Assembly: GCF_010894405.1 (NCBI RefSeq) | Contig: NZ_JAAIYA010000007.1 | Location: 1-64,000, forward strand | Source of the DNA: Pyxidicoccus caerfyrddinensis | GTDB lineage: Bacteria > Myxococcota > Myxococcia > Myxococcales > Myxococcaceae | DNA: 64,000 nucleotides | Reading direction: 5' to 3' | Translations under genes and position numbers: made by a program | The notes under the pieces: generated by a model | Databases searched by the model: none | Seen by the model: the letters and a program-made list of their open reading frames with translations, nothing else | What the model was told of the DNA's origin: nothing | Shown here: piece by piece, positions 52,480 to 59,626 of the stretch | How the letters are laid out: every line of letters starts with the position of its first letter | Position numbering within the stretch: the stretch's first letter is position 1

Positions 52480-52898
52480 CGCACCGCCCCCGTCGCGTCG
52501 CGCCCGGCCACCCGCACGCCGGGCAGCTCGGAGCCACGAGCTTCGGCACGGGCGTCGCCGCGAGCGGGCTTCTCCGCGGCCAGCGACACCACGGCACCAC
52601 CGTTGGGCATGGCCATGCCGAGCTGCTCGCGCGCCACGCGCTCCAGCCGCGCCGGGGCCTTGAGCGTGGCCAGCTCCAGCTTCAGCCGGTCATTCTCCCG
52701 GGTGAGGGTGCGGCTCTCGGCCTCCTCGCGCGACAGGCGGTAGCCCATGTCCACCACCAGCACGCGGCTGGTGACGTGGAGCATGCCCACCGCCGCGAAG
52801 AGGGCGAAGAAGAGGACGGCCGGCAACAGGTGCAGCAGCACGCCCGTCAGCGAGACGGAGCCACGCGTCGAACCCAACCTGGAAGTCGCCTTGCTCAT
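52476..52898 (-). CDS. ftsL: Cell division protein FtsL
   Basis: 140 residues from ATG 52898, overlapping rsmH (ATGA) and ftsI (GTGA). One membrane helix (about 19-40, '[20 protein letters not shown]') is followed by a coiled-coil ('[20 protein letters not shown]', '[20 protein letters not shown]') and then 'GMAMP', as in FtsL. The basic, low-complexity C-terminal about 35 residues are extra. FtsL forms the FtsQLB complex. No ftsB is in the window. Assignment rests on layout and operon position. Confidence 0.88.
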   Translation of the reverse strand: MSKATSRLGSTRGSVSLTGVLLHLLPAVLFFALFAAVGMLHVTSRVLVVDMGYRLSREEAESRTLTRENDRLKLELATLKAPARLERVAREQLGMAMPNGGAVVSLAAEKPARGDARAEARGSELPGVRVAGRDATGAVR

Positions 52899-53809
52899 CG
52901 GAGTTTCTCCACCACGCGCAGGTGCGCGCTGCGAGAGCGGGGGTTGGCCTCCACCTCTTCATCCGAGGCGGCCACGGCCTTCTTCGTCACCAGGGCGAAC
53001 GCGCCCGAATAGCCACAGGCGCACACCGGCAGCCCCGGCGGGCAGGTGCACCGGCCCACCATGTCGCGGAACGCCTCCTTCACCTTCCGGTCCTCCAGGG
53101 AGTGGAAGGCGATGATGGCGGCGCGGCCCCCCACCTTGAGGAGGCTCGGAATGGCGGCGAGCAGCGCATCCAGCGCCTCCAGCTCACCGTTGACGGCCAT
53201 GCGCAGCGCTTGAAACGTACGGGTGGCCACGTGGATGCGGTTGGGCCACGCCTTGCGAGGCACCGCCCGCTTCACGACCTCGGCGGCCTCCAGGGTGCGC
53301 GTGGGCAGCGCGCGCTTCAATTCACGGGCGATGGGCCGCGCGAAGGGCTCCTCGCCGTACTCCTTGAGGATGTGGGCCAGGTCGCGCTCATCCATGGAGG
53401 CGATGAGCTCCGCGGCGGTGGGCCCCGTGTCGCCCATGCGCATGTCCAGCGGGCCCTCCTTCATGAAGGAGAAGCCGCGCTCGGCCACGTCGAGCTGCGG
53501 GGAGGAGACGCCCAGGTCCACCAGCACACCGTCCACCGGGAGCAGGTCCGCGGCCACGCGGGGCAGCTCGGCGAAGTTGCCCTGCCGGGCCTGGAAGCGC
53601 GGGTTGCCCCCCACGCGTGAGGTGGCCGCCGCGAGCGCCACCGGGTCGCGGTCCACGCCCACCACGGTGGCGCCCCGAGCCAGGAGCGCCTCCGTGTGGC
53701 CACCGCCGCCCAGTGTGCCGTCGATGATCACCTTCCCCACTCCCGGTTGGAGCAAGTCCACTGCTTCCCGCAGGAGGACGGTCTGGTGCTGGAAGTCCAA
53801 GGCCTCCAC
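52895..53809 (-). CDS. rsmH: 16S rRNA (cytosine-1402 N4) methyltransferase
   Basis: 304 residues from GTG 53809, six bases after the STAS gene. RsmH (MraW) methylates C1402 in the ribosomal decoding centre using S-adenosylmethionine. Seen: '[13 protein letters not shown]', the SAM-binding '[19 protein letters not shown]', '[21 protein letters not shown]', and '[19 protein letters not shown]'. The C-terminal segment contains '[13 protein letters not shown]', a cysteine cluster seen in many RsmH proteins. Canonical dcw location. Confidence 0.97.
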   Translation of the reverse strand: MEALDFQHQTVLLREAVDLLQPGVGKVIIDGTLGGGGHTEALLARGATVVGVDRDPVALAAATSRVGGNPRFQARQGNFAELPRVAADLLPVDGVLVDLGVSSPQLDVAERGFSFMKEGPLDMRMGDTGPTAAELIASMDERDLAHILKEYGEEPFARPIARELKRALPTRTLEAAEVVKRAVPRKAWPNRIHVATRTFQALRMAVNGELEALDALLAAIPSLLKVGGRAAIIAFHSLEDRKVKEAFRDMVGRCTCPPGLPVCACGYSGAFALVTKKAVAASDEEVEANPRSRSAHLRVVEKLR

Positions 53810-53815
53810 GCGCCG

Positions 53816-54199
53816 TCAGACGAACGGGGCCCGCGCGAGCGCGAAGGCGGCCCGGGCGTCGTTCATGTGCGGGTAGATTTCGAAGGCGTCGTGCGCGCCG
53901 GCCGCGCGGAAGATGGCGGCCAGGTACGGCGACAGGCCGGACAGCTTCAGGTCCCCGCCGGTGCGGCGGAAGGCCTCGGCGCGGGCCATGAGCGGCTTGA
54001 CGCCCCGGTAGTTCAGGTGCCCCACGTCGGCGAAGTCCAGCACCACCTGGCGCAGGCCGCGCTGCATCTTCCGGGTGAGGTCCTCGCAGAGCTGAAGCAG
54101 GTCCTGCTCGCTCAGCTCGCCCTCGAGCATGAGCGTCTCCACGCGCCCGGTGGCCACCGCCGCGCCCGCCTCTCGCCGCACCTCCAGAACCTGGTTCAT
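53816..54199 (-). CDS. STAS-domain protein inserted in the dcw operon
   Basis: 127 residues from ATG 54199, 46 bases after mraZ and 6 before rsmH. The STAS pattern is visible: 'RVETLMLEGELSEQDLLQLC', then 'LRQVVLDFADVGHLNYRGVK' where the anti-anti-sigma phospho-Ser position (usually D-S-S-G/A) is occupied by 'HLNYRG', so it cannot be phosphorylated at the usual Ser. It ends with 'LSPYLAAIFRAAGAHDAFEI', also STAS-like. STAS proteins bind anti-sigma kinases or other partners. Most dcw clusters have no gene here, so a link between this protein and division or wall synthesis is likely but undefined. Confidence 0.8.
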   Translation of the reverse strand: MNQVLEVRREAGAAVATGRVETLMLEGELSEQDLLQLCEDLTRKMQRGLRQVVLDFADVGHLNYRGVKPLMARAEAFRRTGGDLKLSGLSPYLAAIFRAAGAHDAFEIYPHMNDARAAFALARAPFV

Positions 54200-54245
54200 A
54201 CGCTTGCCACCCTCCCGGGACTTCTGAGCCCTGTCGACTTTCCCG

Positions 54246-54698
54246 CTACTGCTGGCGCAGCTCCGACAGCACCTTCATCACATCCGCGGAGGTCGCCTCC
54301 TGGCGGGCCTCCTCCTGCGCCTTCGCCCAGCCCTCGCGACTCCACAGCTCAATCACCTTCACCATCCCCGCCCACACCACGTCCTTCTCCAGCCCGGCAT
54401 AGGTGCGAAGCGTGGGAGGGATGAGCAGGCGCCCCAGCTTGTCCAACGGGCACTCCTGCGCGCTGGCCACGTACAGGCGCATCAGCGTCTTCACCCCCGG
54501 CTCCATCGGGTTGCGGCGGGCCAGGGAAGCCTCCAGCGCCTCCCACTCCCGCACCGGGTACGCGTGGAGGCACCTGTCGAGCGCCGTGGTGATGATGAGC
54601 CGCTCGTCGTAGGCGCCCACCAGCGTTTCCCGGAGCTTCGCCGGGAGGCTCGTCCGCCCCTTCGCGTCGATCTGGTGCTCATAGACGCCTCGGAACAC
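54246..54698 (-). CDS. mraZ: Transcriptional regulator MraZ
   Basis: 150 residues from GTG 54698. It has two AbrB-like swapped-hairpin repeats with the family motif: '[18 protein letters not shown]' and '[19 protein letters not shown]'. MraZ forms rings and represses its own dcw operon by binding direct repeats between promoter and start codon; such repeats are present here (separate entry). It is the first gene of the dcw run. Confidence 0.96.
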   Translation of the reverse strand: MFRGVYEHQIDAKGRTSLPAKLRETLVGAYDERLIITTALDRCLHAYPVREWEALEASLARRNPMEPGVKTLMRLYVASAQECPLDKLGRLLIPPTLRTYAGLEKDVVWAGMVKVIELWSREGWAKAQEEARQEATSADVMKVLSELRQQ

Positions 54699-54739
54699 GC
54701 GGGACGATCCACCTTTTCAACCCGCCAGGGGACTGAACT

Positions 54740-54764
54740 CCACTCCTTCCCACTCCTTGCCACT
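54740..54764 (-). promoter_or_regulatory. Three MraZ-binding boxes
   Basis: On the minus strand AGTGGcaagg, AGTGGgaagg and AGTGGagttc repeat with an exact 10-base period, 41 bases before mraZ and just after the predicted start of transcription. This matches the known MraZ operator layout of GTGG-type boxes with 5-base spacers. Confidence 0.85.
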
Positions 54765-54775
54765 ACCGGGCGGCA

Positions 54776-54804
54776 TACATACGCGTCCCCCTGGGGGGGG
54801 TCAA
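54776..54804 (-). promoter_or_regulatory. Sigma70-like promoter of the dcw operon
   Basis: On the minus strand TTGACC (-35, 5 of 6 matches) is followed after 17 bases by TATGTA (-10, weak, 3 of 6). The MraZ boxes lie directly downstream, where a repressor would block initiation. Assigned by eye. Confidence 0.55.
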
Positions 54805-54879
54805 GAAACCGCAACAGGTTGGAACAGCGGTTCGTTGGCGCCAGACACCTGGACGGGTGCGGCACGGCGCTCGTGGCCG

Positions 54880-54995
54880 GATTCCGGCAAGGCCCCCGCA
54901 CCACGGACGGCCGATTCCAGGAGGCCCCGCACCGCGAGTGCCCGATTCCAGGAGGCCCCGCACCGCGAGTGCCCGATTCCAGAAGTCCCGCCACA
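54880..54995. repeat. 31-bp tandem repeat, about 3.5 copies
   Basis: Two identical 31-bp units (54,913-54,943 and 54,944-54,974), each starting GATTCCAGGAGGCCCC and ending GCGAGTGCCC, are flanked by a degenerate 33-base unit (from 54,880) and a partial unit (from 54,975, GATTCCAGAAGTCCC). It lies between the dcw promoter and the PilZ gene. There are no spacers, so it is not a CRISPR. The 394-base gap holds no other feature besides the promoter and MraZ boxes. Confidence 0.85.
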
Positions 54996-55092
54996 CCTGG
55001 AAGGTCCGGTGGTTGCCGCGCCGCAGCGCCCTACCCAGGGAGATGGGGCCCGCTTGAGTTCCACCCGGAGACAGGCGCAGAGTGCCTTTTGC

Positions 55093-55800
55093 GTGAATAC
55101 GAACGTACGACTGAAGGTGGCCTACAAGACCCCGCAGTCATTGGTGGGGGAGTACACACGCAGCGTCGGGCAGGGCGGCGTCACGCTGGAGACGCGCCGC
55201 AGCCTTCCGCTCGGGACTCGCTTCACCTTCGAGCTGCACGCCGGAGGCGTGCCCAGGCCCGTGGAGGTCCTCGGCGAGGTGGTGCAGGTGGAGCCGCGCG
55301 AGGCACAGCGCTACCTGCTCACCGTGCGCTACGGCATGAGCCAGGACCGCAGCGCGCTGGACGCGATGCTCCAGCGCATCTTCTCCACCCAGGAGCAGGA
55401 GGGGCTGCGCCGCTTCCCGCGCCTGCCCCTGCACCTGCGCGCGGTGGAGGCGGCGCCCATGTCGCCCATCTTTCTGGTACGTGACATCTCCAAGGGCGGC
55501 GTGGGGCTGGAGGTGCAGGCCCCGGCGCTGCCCCGCAAGGTGCACGTGGGCACGCCCTTCCTCCTGGAGATGGACCTCCAGGGGGGACCGTTGATGCTGC
55601 ACGGCGAGGTGGTGTGGACCTCGTCGGTGCCGAAGAAGCACTCGGAGACGGTGATACCCGGCTTCGGCGCCACCTTCGGGCGCTTGCGGCCGGAGATGGA
55701 GAAGCGCCTGGAGGCCCTGCTGGCCCTGGCGTCCCTGCCCCCCGCGCCCTGGAAGGCGCGCGTGAGCTTCGGCATGGACGCCGTGACGCGGATGCCGTGA
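55093..55800 (+). CDS. Two-domain PilZ protein
   Basis: 235 residues from GTG 55093; the frame is open upstream but that part comes from the 31-bp repeat region. The C-terminal PilZ domain (about 112-235) has the c-di-GMP-binding pattern: Arg residues in 'RRFPRLPLHLRA' and 'VRDISKGGVGLEV' (DxSxxG). The N-terminal half (1-105) is a degenerate PilZ-like domain with 'EYTRSVGQGGVTLETRRSLP' (SxGG). Such double PilZ proteins are a known myxobacterial paralogous group (TIGR02266-like). It would respond to cyclic di-GMP; the target is unknown. It is divergent from mraZ. Confidence 0.85.
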   Translation: MNTNVRLKVAYKTPQSLVGEYTRSVGQGGVTLETRRSLPLGTRFTFELHAGGVPRPVEVLGEVVQVEPREAQRYLLTVRYGMSQDRSALDAMLQRIFSTQEQEGLRRFPRLPLHLRAVEAAPMSPIFLVRDISKGGVGLEVQAPALPRKVHVGTPFLLEMDLQGGPLMLHGEVVWTSSVPKKHSETVIPGFGATFGRLRPEMEKRLEALLALASLPPAPWKARVSFGMDAVTRMP

Positions 55801-55806
55801 GGCGCA

Positions 55807-55833
55807 CGGGGCTCCGGCTGTTCGGGAGCCCCG
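55807..55833. terminator. Bidirectional terminator hairpin
   Basis: CGGGGCTCC-ggctgttcg-GGAGCCCCG is a perfect 9-bp stem between the convergent PilZ and acyl-CoA dehydrogenase genes, with no T-run. Confidence 0.65.
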
Positions 55834-55843
55834 CCCTGCCCCG

Positions 55844-57649
55844 CTACTCCTGGCTGAGCGGGTAGCTGCCCGCAGACTCGAGCGCCGTCACCACCGTCTC
55901 GCGCAGCTCCGCGGGGTTGTACGGCGTGAAGACGTCCAGCGAGGCCAGGCGCTTCAGCTCCGTGTCGAGCGCCTCACCCTGGAGTGTGGCGCACAGCGCG
56001 CGGCGCGTCCTGTCGAAGGCGCGAGGGACCGCGTCCAGCGCGTACAACTGCGTCAGCGCCACGCGCACCGGGTCCAGCTTCCCCTGGCTGGCGGCCTGGC
56101 GGGTGCGCGTCACCATGGAGTCCAGCGCGAAGGCGTCCATCACCACGTCCGACAGCGCGGCGAGCACCTCCTGGTGCTTCTCCAAATCGGTGCCGAAGGT
56201 CTCCGCGGCGATGCGCAGGCCGTGGAGGGCGAGGTGCTTGGCGGACTCGGCGGCCACTTCCTGCGGGGCCAGCGCGTCCTGGCCGCGCGCGCGGGGACGT
56301 TCGCCCCGGGACAGCTCGTCGGCCACGTTGCCGGCGACGGCGAACAGCGGCAGGTCACCCTTCACCGCGCGCTTGAGGAGCATGCCGACGATGAGCATGC
56401 GGTTGATTTCGTTGGTGCCCTCGAAGATGCGGTTGATGCGCGCGTCGCGGTACGCGCGCTCCACCGGATACTCCTCGATGTAGCCAGCGCCGCCGTGGAG
56501 CTGCACGGCGTCGTCCACGAGGGTGCCCAGCGACTCCGAGCCGTGCACCTTCATGATGGACGACTCAATCGCGTACTCCTCGACGGCGGCGAGCAGGCGC
56601 GTCTCGTAGTCGGCGGCGGTCTTGTCGTGTCCGGCGAGGCGCGCGTCCACGAGGCCCGCGGTGCGGTACGTCATGCTCTCCACGGCGTGGATGAGCGCCG
56701 TCATGCGGGCCAGCTTCTCGCGGGACAGGGGGAACTGGACGATGGGGGTGCCGAACTGCTTGCGCTCCTGCGTGAAGCGCAGCGCGTTCTGGAGCTGGAG
56801 CTTCATGCCGCCCAGCACGCCCGCGCCCAGCTTGAGGCGGCCGTAGTTGAGGATGTTGAAGGCAATCTTGTGGCCCTTGCCCACCTCGCCGAGCTGGTTC
56901 TCCACCGGGACGCGCGCGTCCTCGAAGTAGAGGGGGCACGTGGACGAGCCGCGGATGCCCATCTTGTGCTCCTCCGGGCCCACGGTGAGGCCGGGAGTGT
57001 CCTTCTCGACGATGAAGCCGGTGAACTTGTCGCCGTCCACCTTGGCGAAGACGACGAACACGTCCGCGAAGGCCGCGTTGGTGATGTAGAGCTTGGAGCC
57101 GTTGAGAATCCAGTGCTTGCCGTCCGGCGAGCGCACCGCCTTCGTCTTCGCGCCGAGCGCGTCGCTGCCGCTGCCCTGCTCCGTGAGGGCGTAGGCGGCG
57201 ACCCACTCACCGGTGGCGAGCTTGGGGAGGTACTTCTGCTTCTGGGCCGCGTTGCCGAACCAGACGATGGGCAGCGTGCCGATGCCGGTGTGCGCACCGA
57301 ACGTCACGGACCAGGAGCCGTTGAGGCTCATCGCCTCGGCGAGCAGGAGGGATGTCGTCTTGTCGAGACCGGTGCCGCCGTAGGCCTCGGGGATGTCCAC
57401 GCTGAGCAAGCCCAGCTCGCCGGCCTGGCGGAGGAGGTTGCGCAGGAGGGCGTTGTCCTTGGCCTCGATTCGCTCGGCATGGGGGAGCACCTGCTCGCGG
57501 GAGAACTGGAGGGCCGTCTTGAAGAAGAGGCGCTGGTCCTCGGCGAATGTCTCCGGGGTGACGATGCGGGTGGCGCCCACTTCCTGGAAGAGGAACGCGC
57601 CGCCGGCGGGAATCTCCTTCGAAGGGGCGGGCTCGAGTACGGCAACCAT
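55844..57649 (-). CDS. Acyl-CoA dehydrogenase (VLCAD-like, about 600 residues)
   Basis: 601 residues from ATG 57649 with GGAGG upstream. It oxidises acyl-CoA with FAD at the first step of beta-oxidation. Visible family stretches: 'YALTEQGSGSDALGAKTKA', 'YITNAAFADVFVVFAKVDG', 'FTQERKQFGTPIVQFPLSRE', 'LHGGAGYIEEYPVERAYRDA' with the probable catalytic Glu, and 'RIFEGTNEINRM'. A helical C-terminal extension of about 180 residues beyond the core is typical of the long VLCAD/ACAD9-type. The N-terminus carries an extra stretch 'FLFQEVGATRIVTPE'. It stands alone with its own strong ribosome-binding site. Confidence 0.93.
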   Translation of the reverse strand: MVAVLEPAPSKEIPAGGAFLFQEVGATRIVTPETFAEDQRLFFKTALQFSREQVLPHAERIEAKDNALLRNLLRQAGELGLLSVDIPEAYGGTGLDKTTSLLLAEAMSLNGSWSVTFGAHTGIGTLPIVWFGNAAQKQKYLPKLATGEWVAAYALTEQGSGSDALGAKTKAVRSPDGKHWILNGSKLYITNAAFADVFVVFAKVDGDKFTGFIVEKDTPGLTVGPEEHKMGIRGSSTCPLYFEDARVPVENQLGEVGKGHKIAFNILNYGRLKLGAGVLGGMKLQLQNALRFTQERKQFGTPIVQFPLSREKLARMTALIHAVESMTYRTAGLVDARLAGHDKTAADYETRLLAAVEEYAIESSIMKVHGSESLGTLVDDAVQLHGGAGYIEEYPVERAYRDARINRIFEGTNEINRMLIVGMLLKRAVKGDLPLFAVAGNVADELSRGERPRARGQDALAPQEVAAESAKHLALHGLRIAAETFGTDLEKHQEVLAALSDVVMDAFALDSMVTRTRQAASQGKLDPVRVALTQLYALDAVPRAFDRTRRALCATLQGEALDTELKRLASLDVFTPYNPAELRETVVTALESAGSYPLSQE

Positions 57650-57814
57650 CAACGACCTCCAGGTGCGCGGAGAGAGCGTCCCTCCGCCGGGCGGGCAAGC
57701 TCCCGCCGCGGGCAATCTAGGGTGTGGCGGGACAGGGAGGTAGTAGCAACCACGGCCGTTGGCTTCATGCGGATGCGCAGGTCCGACGGCGGGGCGGGCG
57801 GCGCTCCGGAGTGC

Positions 57815-58714
57815 TCAGTCGAGGAAGCGGCGCTCCCAGCGGCGCATGTCCTCCGGAGTCATCCGGCCGAGCGGGCGGGTGTTCCGGTAGAGGTACGGTT
57901 CGAGGAGCCGGGCGAGCGCACGGTGGAGGGGGAGCGTCTCTCCGGCCTCTGTGTCGCCCGGGTTCGGCGCGTCGCCCAAGGAGATGAGGAGGCGGTCTCC
58001 GCTGAGTTCCTGGATGGAGATTCCGGGGAGATTCAGTCGCTCGCGAAGGGCGGCGATACCGCCGAGTTTTCCAAGTACCGGTTGGCTGAGGAAGTTCATC
58101 CAGTGGACGCCGTCGACGTGGGTGTCCATGTCGAGTTGCGGACCCTCGCGATTCAGATGAAGGCCCGGATAACGTTTGTGAATCAGGTCAATGGCATCCT
58201 CGACGGGGTTCACCCAACCGAAGCTCAGGTCCACGAACCCCGAGTTGAAGGGAAGCTCATTCGCGACCGCTACCGCCAACTCACGGACCTGACTCGGCCC
58301 CCGCGCCTCTAGAAACTCCGTAGGCAGCCGCAGGTACAAGCTGCACGCGTCGTGCTGTCGCGCTGGCCAGCGCGAAGGAATCCTCAGACCCTTGTACTCG
58401 ACGTAGAGTCCTCCAACTCGCTCAGGAGTGCCTGCAAACCGAGGAAAGAAGTTCTCCTCGGGCCCCACCATCTCCTTCCGGATGGACTCCCACTGCGTTC
58501 CATCCAGAGGATGGGTTTGAGCGTCAGGATCGATGTACCAATCGAGCGTGAGGGGCTGGATGCGCTCACGGAAGATATCGAGCGCACGCAGGATGAGTGG
58601 CGCGATCTGCTCATGGGAATGCTTCATGTAAAAACAAATGAGCAGCGCATCACTGGCGGCCTCCCCAAGGAACCGGTCGGCAAATCGCAACCTCGGATAT
58701 TGCATCGGGCGCAT
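57815..58714 (-). CDS. DUF3396 (TsiV-type) probable immunity protein
   Basis: 299 residues from ATG 58714, two bases after the stop of the lipoprotein gene upstream; the longer frame is a shadow. It matches the DUF3396 family common in myxobacteria: 'LRFADRFLGEAASDALLICF' near the start, 'LDWYIDPDAQTHPLDGTQW', 'YLRLPTEFLEARGPSQVREL', 'LPFNSGFVDLSFGW', and 'VHWMNFLSQPVLGKLGG'. Members of this family (TsiV) neutralise VRR-Nuc/PD-(D/E)xK nuclease effectors. The gene directly upstream encodes a protein with a PD-(D/E)xK-like motif, so the pair fits toxin and immunity. The G+C content is lower than in flanking genes. Confidence 0.8.
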   Translation of the reverse strand: MRPMQYPRLRFADRFLGEAASDALLICFYMKHSHEQIAPLILRALDIFRERIQPLTLDWYIDPDAQTHPLDGTQWESIRKEMVGPEENFFPRFAGTPERVGGLYVEYKGLRIPSRWPARQHDACSLYLRLPTEFLEARGPSQVRELAVAVANELPFNSGFVDLSFGWVNPVEDAIDLIHKRYPGLHLNREGPQLDMDTHVDGVHWMNFLSQPVLGKLGGIAALRERLNLPGISIQELSGDRLLISLGDAPNPGDTEAGETLPLHRALARLLEPYLYRNTRPLGRMTPEDMRRWERRFLD

Positions 58715-58716
58715 CC

Positions 58717-59571
58717 TCACTTCTTCCAACGCTTCACGCCCTCTCTCGGAGAGATGAGCGTTGGTTCGGCATACAGTGCATCGAGATAGAGACCGCCCTG
58801 GGTTGAACCCAGCCACGCACCATTTCGATAGGTCTCCCAACGAGCGAGATTCGTTTCCGGGCAAGGGAACTTCATGTCGTACACATGAATGATTACGCCG
58901 TGCGCATCCATGATGACGATGTCCGGCGCGATGGTCCCTTCCAGCCCCTTCCATCCCTGCTGTGAAACAATCTGATTCACCATCTCTCGGGTGAGGAACT
59001 CCCACCTTCCCGTCCCCTCGTTGAACTGGAAGCGCGGCTCGAACAAGTAGCGGCACGGCAGCAATTGTTTGAGGGCCTCATGGAGGCAGTCCCATGCCAG
59101 ATTGTGCTTGAAAGACCCCAGGTACATGGCCCAGGTCTGCCCCTCTCTCTTGAGCTCGGCGCACTGCTCCCGACTCGGGCTCTCGCCGTCGAAGTGCTGG
59201 TCGTTCGCCTGTCGCTCCACCCTGCGCACGCACTTCAAGATGGCCGCTTCGACATCGGAGCGCAGGTCCGTGGCCAGTTCCACGCCCCGGCGCTCGGCGG
59301 AACCGATGATGGGCTGGAGCGCGAGTGCAGCGGCAGCCCCCACGGACGCGATTTTCATAGCCACGGAAATGCCCGCCTCGGTTGGACCTGAAGCACCGGT
59401 ACACTTCTGCCAATCACCGGGGTTCTGCTTCAGACAGCACTCGGGCGTGAGGTCCCTCGGGCCGCATTTCAGTTCCCCGCCGTCCAGCGAGGACTCCGCC
59501 AGGCACCCACCCTGGAGCAGCGCCAGGAGCACCAGCAACGGCACCACGCCATGCCTCACGGTGGGAATCAT
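58717..59571 (-). CDS. Lipoprotein with PD-(D/E)xK-like motif, candidate exchanged toxin
   Basis: 284 residues from ATG 59571; the longer frame is antisense to the next gene. The N-terminus is a lipoprotein-type signal with Cys23 ('LLALLQGGC'; the -3 Gln is unusual). A Cys-rich segment ('CGPRDLTPECC') and a helical region ('VGAAAALALQPIIG') follow. The C-terminal part has 'PDIVIMD' (216-222) and 'VYDMKFPCP' (230-238), spaced as in PD-(D/E)xK nucleases. With the DUF3396 gene two bases downstream this resembles the SitA/SitI toxin-immunity pairs that M. xanthus passes between kin by outer-membrane exchange. That parallel is inferred from layout; no catalytic test or family search was possible. 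Confidence 0.65.
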   Translation of the reverse strand: MIPTVRHGVVPLLVLLALLQGGCLAESSLDGGELKCGPRDLTPECCLKQNPGDWQKCTGASGPTEAGISVAMKIASVGAAAALALQPIIGSAERRGVELATDLRSDVEAAILKCVRRVERQANDQHFDGESPSREQCAELKREGQTWAMYLGSFKHNLAWDCLHEALKQLLPCRYLFEPRFQFNEGTGRWEFLTREMVNQIVSQQGWKGLEGTIAPDIVIMDAHGVIIHVYDMKFPCPETNLARWETYRNGAWLGSTQGGLYLDALYAEPTLISPREGVKRWKK

Positions 59572-59626
59572 CGAATCGAGGGTAGCATCGCGACCTGCCC
59601 CCGTGTCCCCCACACCCGAGCCCTCC

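Noticed and set aside
54880..54995. CRISPR array
   Set aside because: Units are directly joined with no unique spacers, and no cas genes are present.
54491..55064. Open frames across the 31-bp repeat on both strands
   Set aside because: They are created by repetition of a unit without stops, have no domain or ribosome-binding site and overlap mraZ, its operator and promoter.
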